From JAZFSZ01 sp036446455 (GTDB lineage Bacteria > Pseudomonadota > Gammaproteobacteria > Acidiferrobacterales > JAJDNE01): a stretch of 18,176 bases of DNA. Below, piece after piece: positions 7,884 through 13,909 of this stretch. The stretch spans positions 1 to 18,176 of the forward strand of contig JAZFSZ010000142.1 of assembly GCA_036446455.1 (NCBI GenBank), in the 5' to 3' direction. Position 1 is the first letter of the stretch. Every line of letters begins with the position of its first letter. A program made the position numbers and the translations under genes. The notes beneath the pieces are model-generated. The model saw only the letters and a program-made list of their open reading frames with translations. It was not told where the DNA came from and ran no database searches.

Positions 7884-8546
7884 TCAGTGCACGCGAGCCA
7901 GCGTCAGGCCATCCCCAATGGGCACCAGGCTCAGGTCTATTCTTTTGTCGTTTTTTAGGCGGTTATTAAACTCACGAATAGCAACAGTGTCTTCTTTTTG
8001 ATTCGCGGGATCGACTACGCTACCACCCCAGAGTACGTTGTCGACGGCAATCAGGCCGCCGGGACGGGTCAGCTGTAGACAGCGCTCAAAGTAGTTCGAC
8101 ATATTGACCTTGTCGGCATCAATAAAGGCGAAATCAAACGAGTTCTCGTTGCCGCCCGCAATCAGCGCATCAAGTGTCTCCAGCGCCGGTGCCAGCCGCA
8201 GGTCGATCTTTTTGTCCATGCCGGCCTCTGCCCAGTAACGCCTGGCGACGTCTGTCCATTCGACGCTGGTATCACAACAAATAACGTTGCCGTCTTCCGG
8301 CAGGGCCTGGGCCATCACCAGCGCACTGTAACCGGTGAAAGTGCCGATCTCGAGAACGCGCTTTGCATTGAGGATTTTGAGCAGCAACGCCATAAACTGG
8401 CCCTGATCGGCCGAAATTTGCATGGCTGCCGCTTCAAGCTGATCGGTTTCCTCGCGCAGCGCCATTAATAACGGTGTCTCTCGAAGGGAGACCGAAAGTA
8501 GATACTCGTAAAGCGTATCGTTTAGAGGTAGTGTATTTTTGCCCAC
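7884..8546 (-). CDS. SAM-dependent O-methyltransferase (caffeoyl-CoA/catechol type)
   Basis: A 220-residue class I methyltransferase of the Methyltransf_3 family. Relatives methylate catechol-like hydroxyl groups with a divalent metal, but bacterial substrates are mostly unknown. Motif I is VLEIGTFTGYS (64-74). The metal-binding acidic block is FIDADK (141-146), with the second metal site at DN (169-170) before VLWGG. The end (LVPIGDGLTLAR) is typical. The start is a GTG at 8544-8546 with a GGA 8 bases upstream. Length and motifs are complete. The next gene upstream ends 148 bases away, and that gap shows nothing recognisable. Confidence 0.93.
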   Translation of the reverse strand: MGKNTLPLNDTLYEYLLSVSLRETPLLMALREETDQLEAAAMQISADQGQFMALLLKILNAKRVLEIGTFTGYSALVMAQALPEDGNVICCDTSVEWTDVARRYWAEAGMDKKIDLRLAPALETLDALIAGGNENSFDFAFIDADKVNMSNYFERCLQLTRPGGLIAVDNVLWGGSVVDPANQKEDTVAIREFNNRLKNDKRIDLSLVPIGDGLTLARVH

Positions 8547-8694
8547 GTTTCAGATCCATTTTTAATCGGCAATCTCTGCAAGCAGCCAGTTAAATGCAGA
8601 TTCCCCATGCAGTCGTGTGCCAGGCCCTGGTGTGTTTTATTGGATCGGCCATTTTATTCACGACAGGGTACCAATTCACCAACCCCGTACTTGG

Positions 8695-9213
8695 TCAACG
8701 ATGGCCCGACCAGGGTGTCAACCTCGGCAACCACCGCGGGACATTGGCCTGGTACAATTTGTAGTCCTCGCCAAATCGTGCCACCAATCCCTTCTCTTCT
8801 ACCAATGGAAAATATATTACATTGACCAGCAGGAATGTACCCATCCAGACCAATAGCGGCCACGATTGAAAATAGATGGCTTCAGCAGTGAGACTAATGA
8901 GAACACTGCTAATCATTGGGTTGCGCACGTATCGATAAGGCCCTCGAATTACCAGTTTTTTCGGCGGGTCCCAGGGTGCGGGCGTACCTTCTCCAAATTT
9001 AAGAAACAGTCGTGAGGTGGCGATGCCTAGTGTGAGGCCAAACAAAATCAGTATCACTGCGATCCAGAATGAAAACTCGGTGGCAACACTGAAACGATGA
9101 GTATAGGCTGTCGCCGCCGACGCCCATAAAATAATCAGTGGAATAATCACTAACGCATTTCCGGGAAGTAATATGACGGCCCGAACCATTCGCCAGTTAA
9201 TAGTTGTTGTCAT
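8695..9213 (-). CDS. Isoprenylcysteine/phospholipid methyltransferase-like membrane protein
   Basis: A 172-residue membrane protein of the ICMT/PEMT methyltransferase superfamily. Four hydrophobic segments are visible (about 14-36, 48-68, 99-115 and 119-137). The SAM-binding C-terminal signature is GPYRYVRNPM (91-100), then VEEKGLVARFGEDYKLY (138-154) with the paired Glu, and a terminal WLPRL. In bacteria such proteins methylate lipids or small molecules and the actual acceptor is not known. It starts 14 bases after the TfoX-domain gene ends, so they probably share a transcript. Confidence 0.85.
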   Translation of the reverse strand: MTTTINWRMVRAVILLPGNALVIIPLIILWASAATAYTHRFSVATEFSFWIAVILILFGLTLGIATSRLFLKFGEGTPAPWDPPKKLVIRGPYRYVRNPMISSVLISLTAEAIYFQSWPLLVWMGTFLLVNVIYFPLVEEKGLVARFGEDYKLYQANVPRWLPRLTPWSGHR

Positions 9214-9227
9214 GTCAGCCGCTGAGT

Positions 9228-9557
9228 CTATTTTGGGGGCAATGACAGCGCGAGGTTAACGCCCTTCTGCACCCATTGAATCAGCCCCTCATCCGATTCG
9301 TATCCATGCTCATCGACATAAACGAAGCCTTTCAGCGGTTTGCCAGTGAAATCCATCGGACGGGTATGCGGTAGTGACAATGCATGTTCGTAGTTGTCCG
9401 GACCCACACGCACCATCAGGTCCGTTTTCAGCACGCCCACACTCATATGGCCATTGATCATAAATGCCAGGCCACCGAACATTTTTTTCTCCACCACGCC
9501 CGATTGATCATCAAGAATCTCGCGGATACGTTGCGAAAGTCCCTCATCGTATGCCAT
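9228..9557 (-). CDS. TfoX N-terminal domain protein
   Basis: A 109-residue protein consisting only of the TfoX_N domain. The hallmarks are KKMFGGLAFMINGHMSVGV (24-42) and LMVRVGP (47-53), ending in a helix. Full-length TfoX/Sxy, a competence regulator, also has a C-terminal domain that is absent here. Single-domain versions are common and their role is unknown, so competence control should not be assumed. The ATG has a strong GGAGG about 8 bases upstream. It is followed closely by the ICMT-like gene and preceded by the lipoprotein gene (44-base gap). Confidence 0.9.
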   Translation of the reverse strand: MAYDEGLSQRIREILDDQSGVVEKKMFGGLAFMINGHMSVGVLKTDLMVRVGPDNYEHALSLPHTRPMDFTGKPLKGFVYVDEHGYESDEGLIQWVQKGVNLALSLPPK

Positions 9558-9601
9558 ATAGCAACCTCCATGTTCAGGACAGCGATTAACCAGTCAGGAC
9601 G

Positions 9602-10141
9602 CTAACTATCATCACGCCGGTGTTTCTTCCTTCTGTCATTGTATCCTTTTTTTCCTTCGTGCTGCTCTTGACGCCGTTTCCAGCGCTTCTCTTTACGCTC
9701 TTTTCGGCGCTCATATTTTTCCGCGTGCTTACCGTAGTCCTGGTGACGTTTGCGAAGATGCTCACGTTCTTCCCGATCATATCGCTGGTCTATATTTAGT
9801 CGTTTCTTCGGTTTATAGCGGTGCCGGTGTTCCTCGTGATGCAGATACGGACGCCTGTCCTTGATACGAATTTTAACCCGGTCATGACGATTTATGTGAA
9901 GGTGCCGGGGCAATACCCTGACCTTGATCCAGATGCCACCAGAACGATAGTAGTAGTGTCCCGTGAATACGTGGTAGTACACACCAACACTGGGGTAATA
10001 ATAGTAGTCATGGACATGCCAGCGATAACCGTGTGCCGGAGCATGCGGTGGTGGACCGTAGTAGGTACATGACGCGATAGTGAATAAGACAACGGTGGCG
10101 CTGATGGCGATAATGGCCTTTCCAATATACCGATAGATCAT
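9602..10141 (-). CDS. Tyr/His/Arg/Lys-rich predicted lipoprotein
   Basis: The start at 10141 is set by GGAGG seven bases upstream; an in-frame ATG 81 bases earlier has no such signal. The 179-residue product begins with a hydrophobic signal ending in a lipobox (FTIASC, Cys25), so it is probably a lipoprotein. The next part is extremely Tyr/His-rich (HVHDYYYYPSVGVYYHVFTG, then HYYYRSGG), followed by a segment with WIKVRVLPRHL and RVKIRIKDRRPY. The last 80 residues are almost entirely Arg, Lys, Glu, His and Gln, strongly basic and probably helical or disordered. The middle pattern (YYYP..GVYY...GGIW....LP..L) recurs in uncharacterised exported proteins of Proteobacteria as I recall it, but no function is known. 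The basic tail could bind polyanions such as LPS or nucleic acid (inference). Confidence 0.8.
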   Translation of the reverse strand: MIYRYIGKAIIAISATVVLFTIASCTYYGPPPHAPAHGYRWHVHDYYYYPSVGVYYHVFTGHYYYRSGGIWIKVRVLPRHLHINRHDRVKIRIKDRRPYLHHEEHRHRYKPKKRLNIDQRYDREEREHLRKRHQDYGKHAEKYERRKERKEKRWKRRQEQHEGKKGYNDRRKKHRRDDS

Positions 10142-10412
10142 GACTTGCCTCCGGCTGGATCTGGTATCACACAGTTTTAGTACGGCCCCAGGCGGGTCAC
10201 CGACACCAGCAGAATAATGCATTTTTTACATTATTCGTAGGACCTGCCTGCAAATCGGGAAATCTCTCGATAAACCGGGGGAAGTCATGTGTTTTTATTT
10301 TTACCACTCATCTGACTATCAGCCACTTGTGTCCAGCGGACAGAGAAAATACAGAGTGTGTTTCTATACTATAGACAAGGGGAAGGAGCACGCCGGCAAT
10401 GGAAATATTTTT

Positions 10413-10835
10413 ATGTCCGACACGCTCAGAACGCTTAACCAGGCTATTGCAGAAAAGCGCTGTGTCGCTATTCGATATGGTGGTCGGCACCAGGTATGGA
10501 TTATTGAACCTCATGTTATCTACACCAATAGCGGTGACAATATCGTTATTGATTGCTACCAATTGAGCAAAATTGCTGCCACTGCCGAGAAGAAGGGTTA
10601 TTGGCGAACCCTGCTCTGGCGCGATCTGGATTCAGTGTACCTGCTTAATTCCGAATTTCACGTGCGCCTGAAAGAAGGGTTTGATCCAGCTAAATCTGAA
10701 TATAAAAATGGACTGGTTGCGATGGTCGAAGTGGGCACGGCCCGCCCTGGTGCCACACAGTCATTATTGGGCAGAATAGGGGCATCTATTGATCGCATGC
10801 TTTCGGAAAACATCCCCCCACCCAAGAAATACTAG
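10413..10835 (+). CDS. Small stand-alone WYL-like domain protein
   Basis: A protein of 140 residues from the ATG at 10413. An in-frame ATG at 10287, with GGGGGAA upstream, would add 42 residues. That extension uses rare codons (AGA, ATA) and is poorly protein-like, and the recognisable domain begins right at 10413. The pattern TLRTLNQAIAEKRCVAIRY, IIEPHVIYTN, then YWRTLLWRDLDSVYLL resembles a WYL domain, a ligand-sensing Sm-like beta-barrel usually found in transcription regulators with a helix-turn-helix. No DNA-binding domain is present here. Single-domain WYL proteins of this kind are seen in other bacteria but are not well characterised. The gene diverges from the lipoprotein gene. Confidence 0.65.
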   Translation: MSDTLRTLNQAIAEKRCVAIRYGGRHQVWIIEPHVIYTNSGDNIVIDCYQLSKIAATAEKKGYWRTLLWRDLDSVYLLNSEFHVRLKEGFDPAKSEYKNGLVAMVEVGTARPGATQSLLGRIGASIDRMLSENIPPPKKY

Positions 10836-10892
10836 TTTTCTGAATGGTTGGCTGGCGCATGGCGACGAATAGTATCTGCCAATGTTTGAATC

Positions 10893-10912
10893 TTTTGCCG
10901 CCAGCGGCAAAA
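10893..10912. repeat. Perfect 20-base palindromic hairpin between convergent genes
   Basis: TTTTGCCG (10893-10900), loop CCAG, CGGCAAAA (10905-10912). It sits between the ends of the WYL-like and GNAT genes. There is no T-run after either arm, so it is not a classical intrinsic terminator, though it could protect or end transcripts. Confidence 0.5.
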
Positions 10913-10961
10913 ACCATTTATGCTGAATAACCGGTGAAATACCGGCTGTGGTGTTACCGTG

Positions 10962-11537
10962 TTAACGCTCCTGGTTCTGCCGAATTTTCAACCAACTCTG
11001 TTTATCCACTTTATACAGAACGTGTGTTCTCAAAGGACTGTTGTCAGGAACAAGGGGGTGCTCAAAATTATTCATGGTGTCGACCATTCCCAAACCCCCC
11101 ATCACTGCTCGGGATTTTTTATTTGATACTGGCGTAAACGAATACACCTCAGATAGACCGAGCTTTCCAAACGCCACAGCCAATACTGCTTTTGCCGCTT
11201 CAGTCGCATAACCGTATCCCCAATACTCCCTGGCTATTCTCCAGCCAATTTCCTCGCAAGGCGTTACAGGAAGATCATATGTCGGCTCATTGAGCCCGAC
11301 AAAACCAATAAACTTTTTTGATTTGACCAATTCGACTGCCCAGAAGCCCCATCCCCGTTCAGCTATCAGCGATTCGAATTTCTGGGCCAACGAGTCGCTT
11401 TCGACAGTACTCAATATAGCGGGATAATATTGCATCACATCCGCATCGGCATTTATCAGTGCGAAGGCGGGATAATCTGCTTCACTCCATTGCCTTAATC
11501 GTAGACGGCTTGTTTCCAATTCAATGATTTCAGCCAT
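10962..11537 (-). CDS. GNAT acetyltransferase, RimJ/RimL-like
   Basis: A 191-residue acetyltransferase of the GNAT fold, subfamily Acetyltransf_3 (RimJ/RimL-like), using acetyl-CoA; acceptor unknown. The N-terminal TSRLRLRQWSEADYPAF is the usual first strand-helix. The core EIGWRIAREYWGYGYATEA (96-114) holds the acetyl-CoA pyrophosphate loop, and SFTPVSNKKSRAVMGGLGM (133-151) is the typical C-terminal motif. The ATG at 11535-11537 has only a weak ribosome binding site. It starts 15 bases after the YaiI gene ends, so the two are probably cotranscribed. They lie immediately downstream of the cassette array, but no attC site follows them. Confidence 0.9.
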   Translation of the reverse strand: MAEIIELETSRLRLRQWSEADYPAFALINADADVMQYYPAILSTVESDSLAQKFESLIAERGWGFWAVELVKSKKFIGFVGLNEPTYDLPVTPCEEIGWRIAREYWGYGYATEAAKAVLAVAFGKLGLSEVYSFTPVSNKKSRAVMGGLGMVDTMNNFEHPLVPDNSPLRTHVLYKVDKQSWLKIRQNQER

Positions 11538-11552
11538 CGCTTATCTATTGCG

Positions 11553-12008
11553 TTACTTGCTTTCTGAATGTTTGGTGAGGAATTTATCCAGATGATTGGC
11601 AAAAGCCTGGCGGTCACTTTGACTTAGCGCTGGCGGGCCGCCTGTATGTATACCGCTACCACGCAACGTATCCATAAAATCGCGCATATTCAGTTTCGCT
11701 TTAATGGTGTCAATTGAATACAGCTCACCGCGTGGGTTGAGCGCATGACCGCCTTTCTCAATCACTTCTGCCGCCAAGGGAATATCACCCGTGATCACAA
11801 GATCACCCACGCCAAGACGTTTGACTATCTCATTGTCCGCGACATCAAAACCCGACTCGACTTGAATAAATTTAATAAAACGTGAAGACGGAATATGTAC
11901 CGGCTGATTAGCCACAAACGTTATCTCCACACCCGTACGATCAGCGGCTTTAAATAGAATCTCTTTAATCACCACCGGGCATGCATCGGCGTCTACCCAT
12001 ATTTTCAT
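11553..12008 (-). CDS. yaiI: YaiI/YqxD family protein (UPF0178, DUF188)
   Basis: A 151-residue cytoplasmic protein of the UPF0178 family, close to the usual length of about 150. It is predicted to have a PIN-like nuclease fold, but its function is unproven. Hallmarks are WVDADACPVVIKE (4-16), a VANQPVHIP strand, VESGFDVADNEIVKRL with conserved acidic residues, DLVITGDIPLAAEVIEKGG, NPRGELYS, and GSGIHTGGPP near the C-terminus. The ATG at 12006-12008 lies about 22 bases past the end of attC1 with little ribosome-binding sequence. It therefore sits where a further cassette would begin, yet has no attC at its own 3' end. It is either the chromosomal flank or a cassette whose attC was lost. Confidence 0.92.
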   Translation of the reverse strand: MKIWVDADACPVVIKEILFKAADRTGVEITFVANQPVHIPSSRFIKFIQVESGFDVADNEIVKRLGVGDLVITGDIPLAAEVIEKGGHALNPRGELYSIDTIKAKLNMRDFMDTLRGSGIHTGGPPALSQSDRQAFANHLDKFLTKHSESK

Positions 12009-12028
12009 ATTATATTATTTCTGTTGGG

Positions 12029-12088
12029 TGCCTAACGTTTAAGCTCTCCCGCCGACATAGGAGGTCGGGTGGAGCGCCGTGTTAGGCA
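12029..12088 (-). other. attC site 1 (3' end of cassette A)
   Basis: A 60-base imperfect palindrome: TGCCTAAC outer arm at 12081-12088 and GTTAGGCA at 12029-12036 (minus-strand reading). Inside, GCTCCACCCGAC can pair with GTCGGCGGGAGAGC with bulged and mismatched bases, as in the L''/L' boxes of attC sites. The stop codon TAA of the cassette A gene lies inside the outer core site. Confidence 0.88.
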
Positions 12089-12996
12089 TTTTCCTTCATT
12101 TTTTTATTCATAGTTCTAAGCCCTACAGCGAAACCAAGAGCAAGTATTCCTGCAATGAGAACAGTGCCGGGTGATGCGCCCAAGTGTTCAAACCACTGCG
12201 TATAGAAATGAATACCACCAAAAGTAGCAACAGTATTCAAAACCCACCGTCGGTTGCGCTTCCATGACCAAATGGCGGTTGCTATTAACGCAACCGCCCA
12301 TAAAACACCAAATACTGAATCAGAGATAATTACCTCTCTTGCGTCAGATCGTTCGCCCCATAAGGAGCCAACCCAAAATCCTAAATTGACTAGAAACACA
12401 CCAGCTCTCGCTGCCGCAATTGCCAGCCTTTCGAATTCAGCTGAGAGCCTTTTCGATAGCTGATAAAGGCCGATAGCCAAAATACTGTAAAGAATAATTG
12501 TTATAGTAGGTTCTTGAATAACAAGAAAATAACTTGCGTGAAAATAGCCAGTTCTTGCTCCGATACTAGCTGACAACATCAAGGTTGCGAGAACAACTAA
12601 TAACGCACTTCTTGCGAATACACCTGCCGTAGCAAATATTGCGGTTACGGCAAGAATTGACGCGAGACTGCCCTTAGCAGCAACAACAATACCCCCACCT
12701 GTCATCAATGCGCCAACCAAGATAAGTATATTTGCAAGCACCCCCCACTGTTCTGAACCACCACGCAAGAGTACTAGCCCGGCAATTAGAATAATCAACC
12801 CGATCACAATTGCAGTTGTTGGAGCCGGGACAAGCGCAAGCGCTGCACCACTAACAGCAATAACACCAAATCCAATTAAAATATTGAAAGCAAGAGATCC
12901 TGTAGACCTTGCAGCAAACTCGCTAAACTTGTCATACTCATTCTGAGTAATCTTTCCTTCGTTTAACAGTTTGTCTAGATCGAGAGTTACTTTCAT
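12082..12996 (-). CDS. Cassette-borne polytopic membrane protein, DUF2157-like
   Basis: A 304-residue membrane protein and the only gene of cassette A. A short N-terminal helical piece (LDLDKLLNEGKITQNEYDKF, 5-24) is followed by about nine or ten hydrophobic helices from residue 35 to 293 and a basic tail. The layout, a brief helix-turn-helix-like head with 'G.I....Y..' before many helices, resembles DUF2157-type predicted membrane proteins. The function of these is unknown, so this is a weak family call. AAGGAG precedes the ATG at 12994-12996 by about 6 bases, and this ribosome binding site lies just inside the cassette. The stop codon is the TAA of the attC core site. Integron cassettes in chromosomes often carry proteins of unknown function, and this fits that pattern. 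Confidence 0.85.
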   Translation of the reverse strand: MKVTLDLDKLLNEGKITQNEYDKFSEFAARSTGSLAFNILIGFGVIAVSGAALALVPAPTTAIVIGLIILIAGLVLLRGGSEQWGVLANILILVGALMTGGGIVVAAKGSLASILAVTAIFATAGVFARSALLVVLATLMLSASIGARTGYFHASYFLVIQEPTITIILYSILAIGLYQLSKRLSAEFERLAIAAARAGVFLVNLGFWVGSLWGERSDAREVIISDSVFGVLWAVALIATAIWSWKRNRRWVLNTVATFGGIHFYTQWFEHLGASPGTVLIAGILALGFAVGLRTMNKKMKENA

Positions 12997-13010
12997 AAGT
13001 CTCCTTAAAT

Positions 13011-13067
13011 GCCTAACGATTAAGCCAAGCGGCGGCGAAGCCGTCCCGCTTGGGCGCCTTGTTAGCG
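13011..13067 (-). other. attC site 2 (3' end of cassette B)
   Basis: A 57-base site: outer core CGCTAAC at 13061-13067 and GTTAGGC at 13011-13017 (minus-strand reading). The inner boxes CCAAGCGG and CCGCTTGG pair perfectly, and GGC TTC GCC closes a further hairpin near the tip. The last 18 codons of the cassette B gene are read through this site. Confidence 0.9.
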
Positions 13068-13384
13068 GTTAATCTGAGCAAAAATGCGCCTATCATTAAA
13101 ATAACAATGTTTGTAATTGCCAAAACAAAAATAAATCCGAATAGCGCATATGACATATGATCAGACGATTCTATTAGCCTTACAACTGTTTCTCGTTTAA
13201 CAGTTACATTTACATTTACAGAATTGGACTCATCGCTGAGTAGTGATGCAGCTTCACTAAGTAGTGATGCAGCTTCCCCATAATTTCCATAGGAATACAT
13301 CTGATATGCGATAACGAGCATCCCGCAATTTAGAATAATTAGGCCAGCAAATATCAGCACAATAGTTTTATTGGCTTTGCTCAA
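13013..13384 (-). CDS. Cassette-borne small membrane protein with two helices
   Basis: A 123-residue protein and the only gene of cassette B. The start is a TTG at 13382-13384 with GGAA 6 bases upstream; it lies 22 bases inside the cassette boundary. Helix 1 is about residues 7-27 and helix 2 about 79-103. Between them is a loop with a tandem seven-residue duplication (EAASLLS EAASLLS, 37-50) and a Ser/Asn/Val-rich stretch. The C-terminal 18 residues (ANKAPKRDGFAAAWLNR and the preceding residue) are encoded by attC2 itself, and the stop TAG is supplied by its GTTAGG core. The tail may therefore be a by-product of the attC rather than selected sequence. No family recognised. Confidence 0.72.
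   Translation of the reverse strand: MSKANKTIVLIFAGLIILNCGMLVIAYQMYSYGNYGEAASLLSEAASLLSDESNSVNVNVTVKRETVVRLIESSDHMSYALFGFIFVLAITNIVILMIGAFLLRLTANKAPKRDGFAAAWLNR
13239..13276. repeat. Two 17-base direct repeats, 21-base period
   Basis: AGTAGTGATGCAGCTTC occurs at 13239-13255 and again at 13260-13276. The 21-base period equals seven codons and duplicates EAASLLS in the cassette B protein without shifting frame. Confidence 0.9.
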
Positions 13385-13400
13385 ATCTAATTCCTTATAC

Positions 13401-13462
13401 CGCTAACAGTTGATTATGAAGCCATGGCTTCGTTTGTTTGTGCCTTGGCGTGTATATTAGAA
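13401..13462 (-). other. Degenerate attC-like site at the 5' side of cassette B
   Basis: The inner core GTTAGCG (13401-13407, minus strand) is intact and forms the cassette B boundary. At the right distance (62 bases) the outer arm reads TTCTAAT instead of RYYYAAC. The inner boxes GCCAAGGC and GCCATGGC pair at 7 of 8 positions. This suggests a decayed attC of a lost upstream cassette; an attI remnant is the alternative. Confidence 0.5.
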
Positions 13463-13574
13463 CATCAAGTCTCTGATTTAAAAGAAACATGACCATCAAT
13501 ATAAGCAATAGCTAATGTGCTTATGACGCCATGGGTTGATTAATTAATCATAGTTACAGGCGTTCAGAAATAGT

Positions 13575-13608
13575 GGGGTCAGAGCCGAGGCTACTGACCC
13601 CGTTTTTT
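13575..13608 (+). terminator. Hairpin plus T-run within the repeat block
   Basis: GGGGTCAG (13575-13582) pairs with CTGACCCC (13594-13601), with AGCC/GGCT adding an inner stem, followed by GTTTTTTCT. It has terminator form on the plus strand, although no plus-strand gene precedes it. GGGGTCAGAG-type ends are also common in dispersed palindromic elements, so it may be part of the repeat. Confidence 0.5.
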
Positions 13609-13808
13609 CTGTTGCTTTTGACTTCCCACCCCGTGGACGCAGCCGAAACCTGACGAAGAAAACCGGAAAAGAGCGAGTCCTTTGTTGAGCCCGAGCAAGA
13701 ACAAGTGATAACGCTGTTCTTGCCGGTGAGTTGGGCTCGCGTCGCCGGTTTTCTAGGAAGGGTGAGGGAATCCCGAAGGGACAAGTCCCCGGGTGTCCTT
13801 TCTTCTTG

Positions 13809-13844
13809 GTGACTTCTTCTTTGGACAAGCAAAGAAGAAGTCAC
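13809..13844. repeat. Perfect 15-bp inverted repeat, 6-base loop
   Basis: GTGACTTCTTCTTTG (13809-13823), loop GACAAG, then its exact complement (13830-13844). It is part of the 13560-13870 palindromic block. Confidence 0.9.
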
Positions 13845-13909
13845 TGGGCTATCGGGACCAGCCCCGATTAATAGCTTTTAAAGGGCGCCGGAGGCGGAAC
13901 ACTAAGCAG

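Larger units (their letters stand above)
12030..13462 (-). mobile_element. Integron gene-cassette array without integrase (CALIN-like)
   Basis: Two cassettes in tandem on the minus strand, bounded by attC sites whose core sites end in GTTAGGC or GTTAGCG. Using the G/TTRRRY cut, cassette A is 12036-13016 (981 bp) and cassette B is 13017-13406 (390 bp). In each cassette the bases at its own 5' boundary pair perfectly with the outer arm of its own attC: 10 bp for A (GTTAGGCATT/AATGCCTAAC) and 9 bp for B (GTTAGCGGT/ACCGCTAAC). That is expected of intact, excisable circles. Both carry one membrane-protein gene oriented toward the attC. No intI gene or clear attI is in the window. The integrase side should be at higher coordinates, but there the sequence is a repeat block and ordinary chromosome. 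Confidence 0.85.
13463..13909. repeat. Gene-free stretch with a block of nested inverted repeats
   Basis: No credible gene. From about 13560 to 13870 the sequence is packed with inverted repeats. GGGGTCAG (13575-13582) pairs with CTGACCCC (13594-13601) and is followed by a T-run. AGAAAACCGG (13657-13666) pairs with CCGGTTTTCT (13745-13754). Nested inside are GAGCCC (13687) with GGGCTC (13733) and GCAAGAACA (13695-13703) with TGTTCTTGC (13715-13723). A perfect 15-bp stem occurs at 13809-13823/13830-13844, and ATCGGG/CCCGAT at 13851-13868. Overlapping open frames here have the low-complexity look of dispersed repeats that recur in gammaproteobacterial genomes, so I treat them as non-coding. Confidence 0.7.

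Noticed and set aside
10287..10412. N-terminal extension of the WYL-like gene from an upstream ATG
   Set aside because: Rare codons and poor composition; the domain pattern starts at the later ATG. It remains possible.
10893..10912. Hairpin between convergent genes as an intrinsic terminator
   Set aside because: No T-run follows the stem on either strand, so it is kept only as a palindrome.
10925..10966. Possible attC site after the GNAT gene (CCGGT/ACCGG stem beside GTTAAC)
   Set aside because: The core motifs do not match RYYYAAC/GTTRRRY, and the spacing is only about 35 bases.
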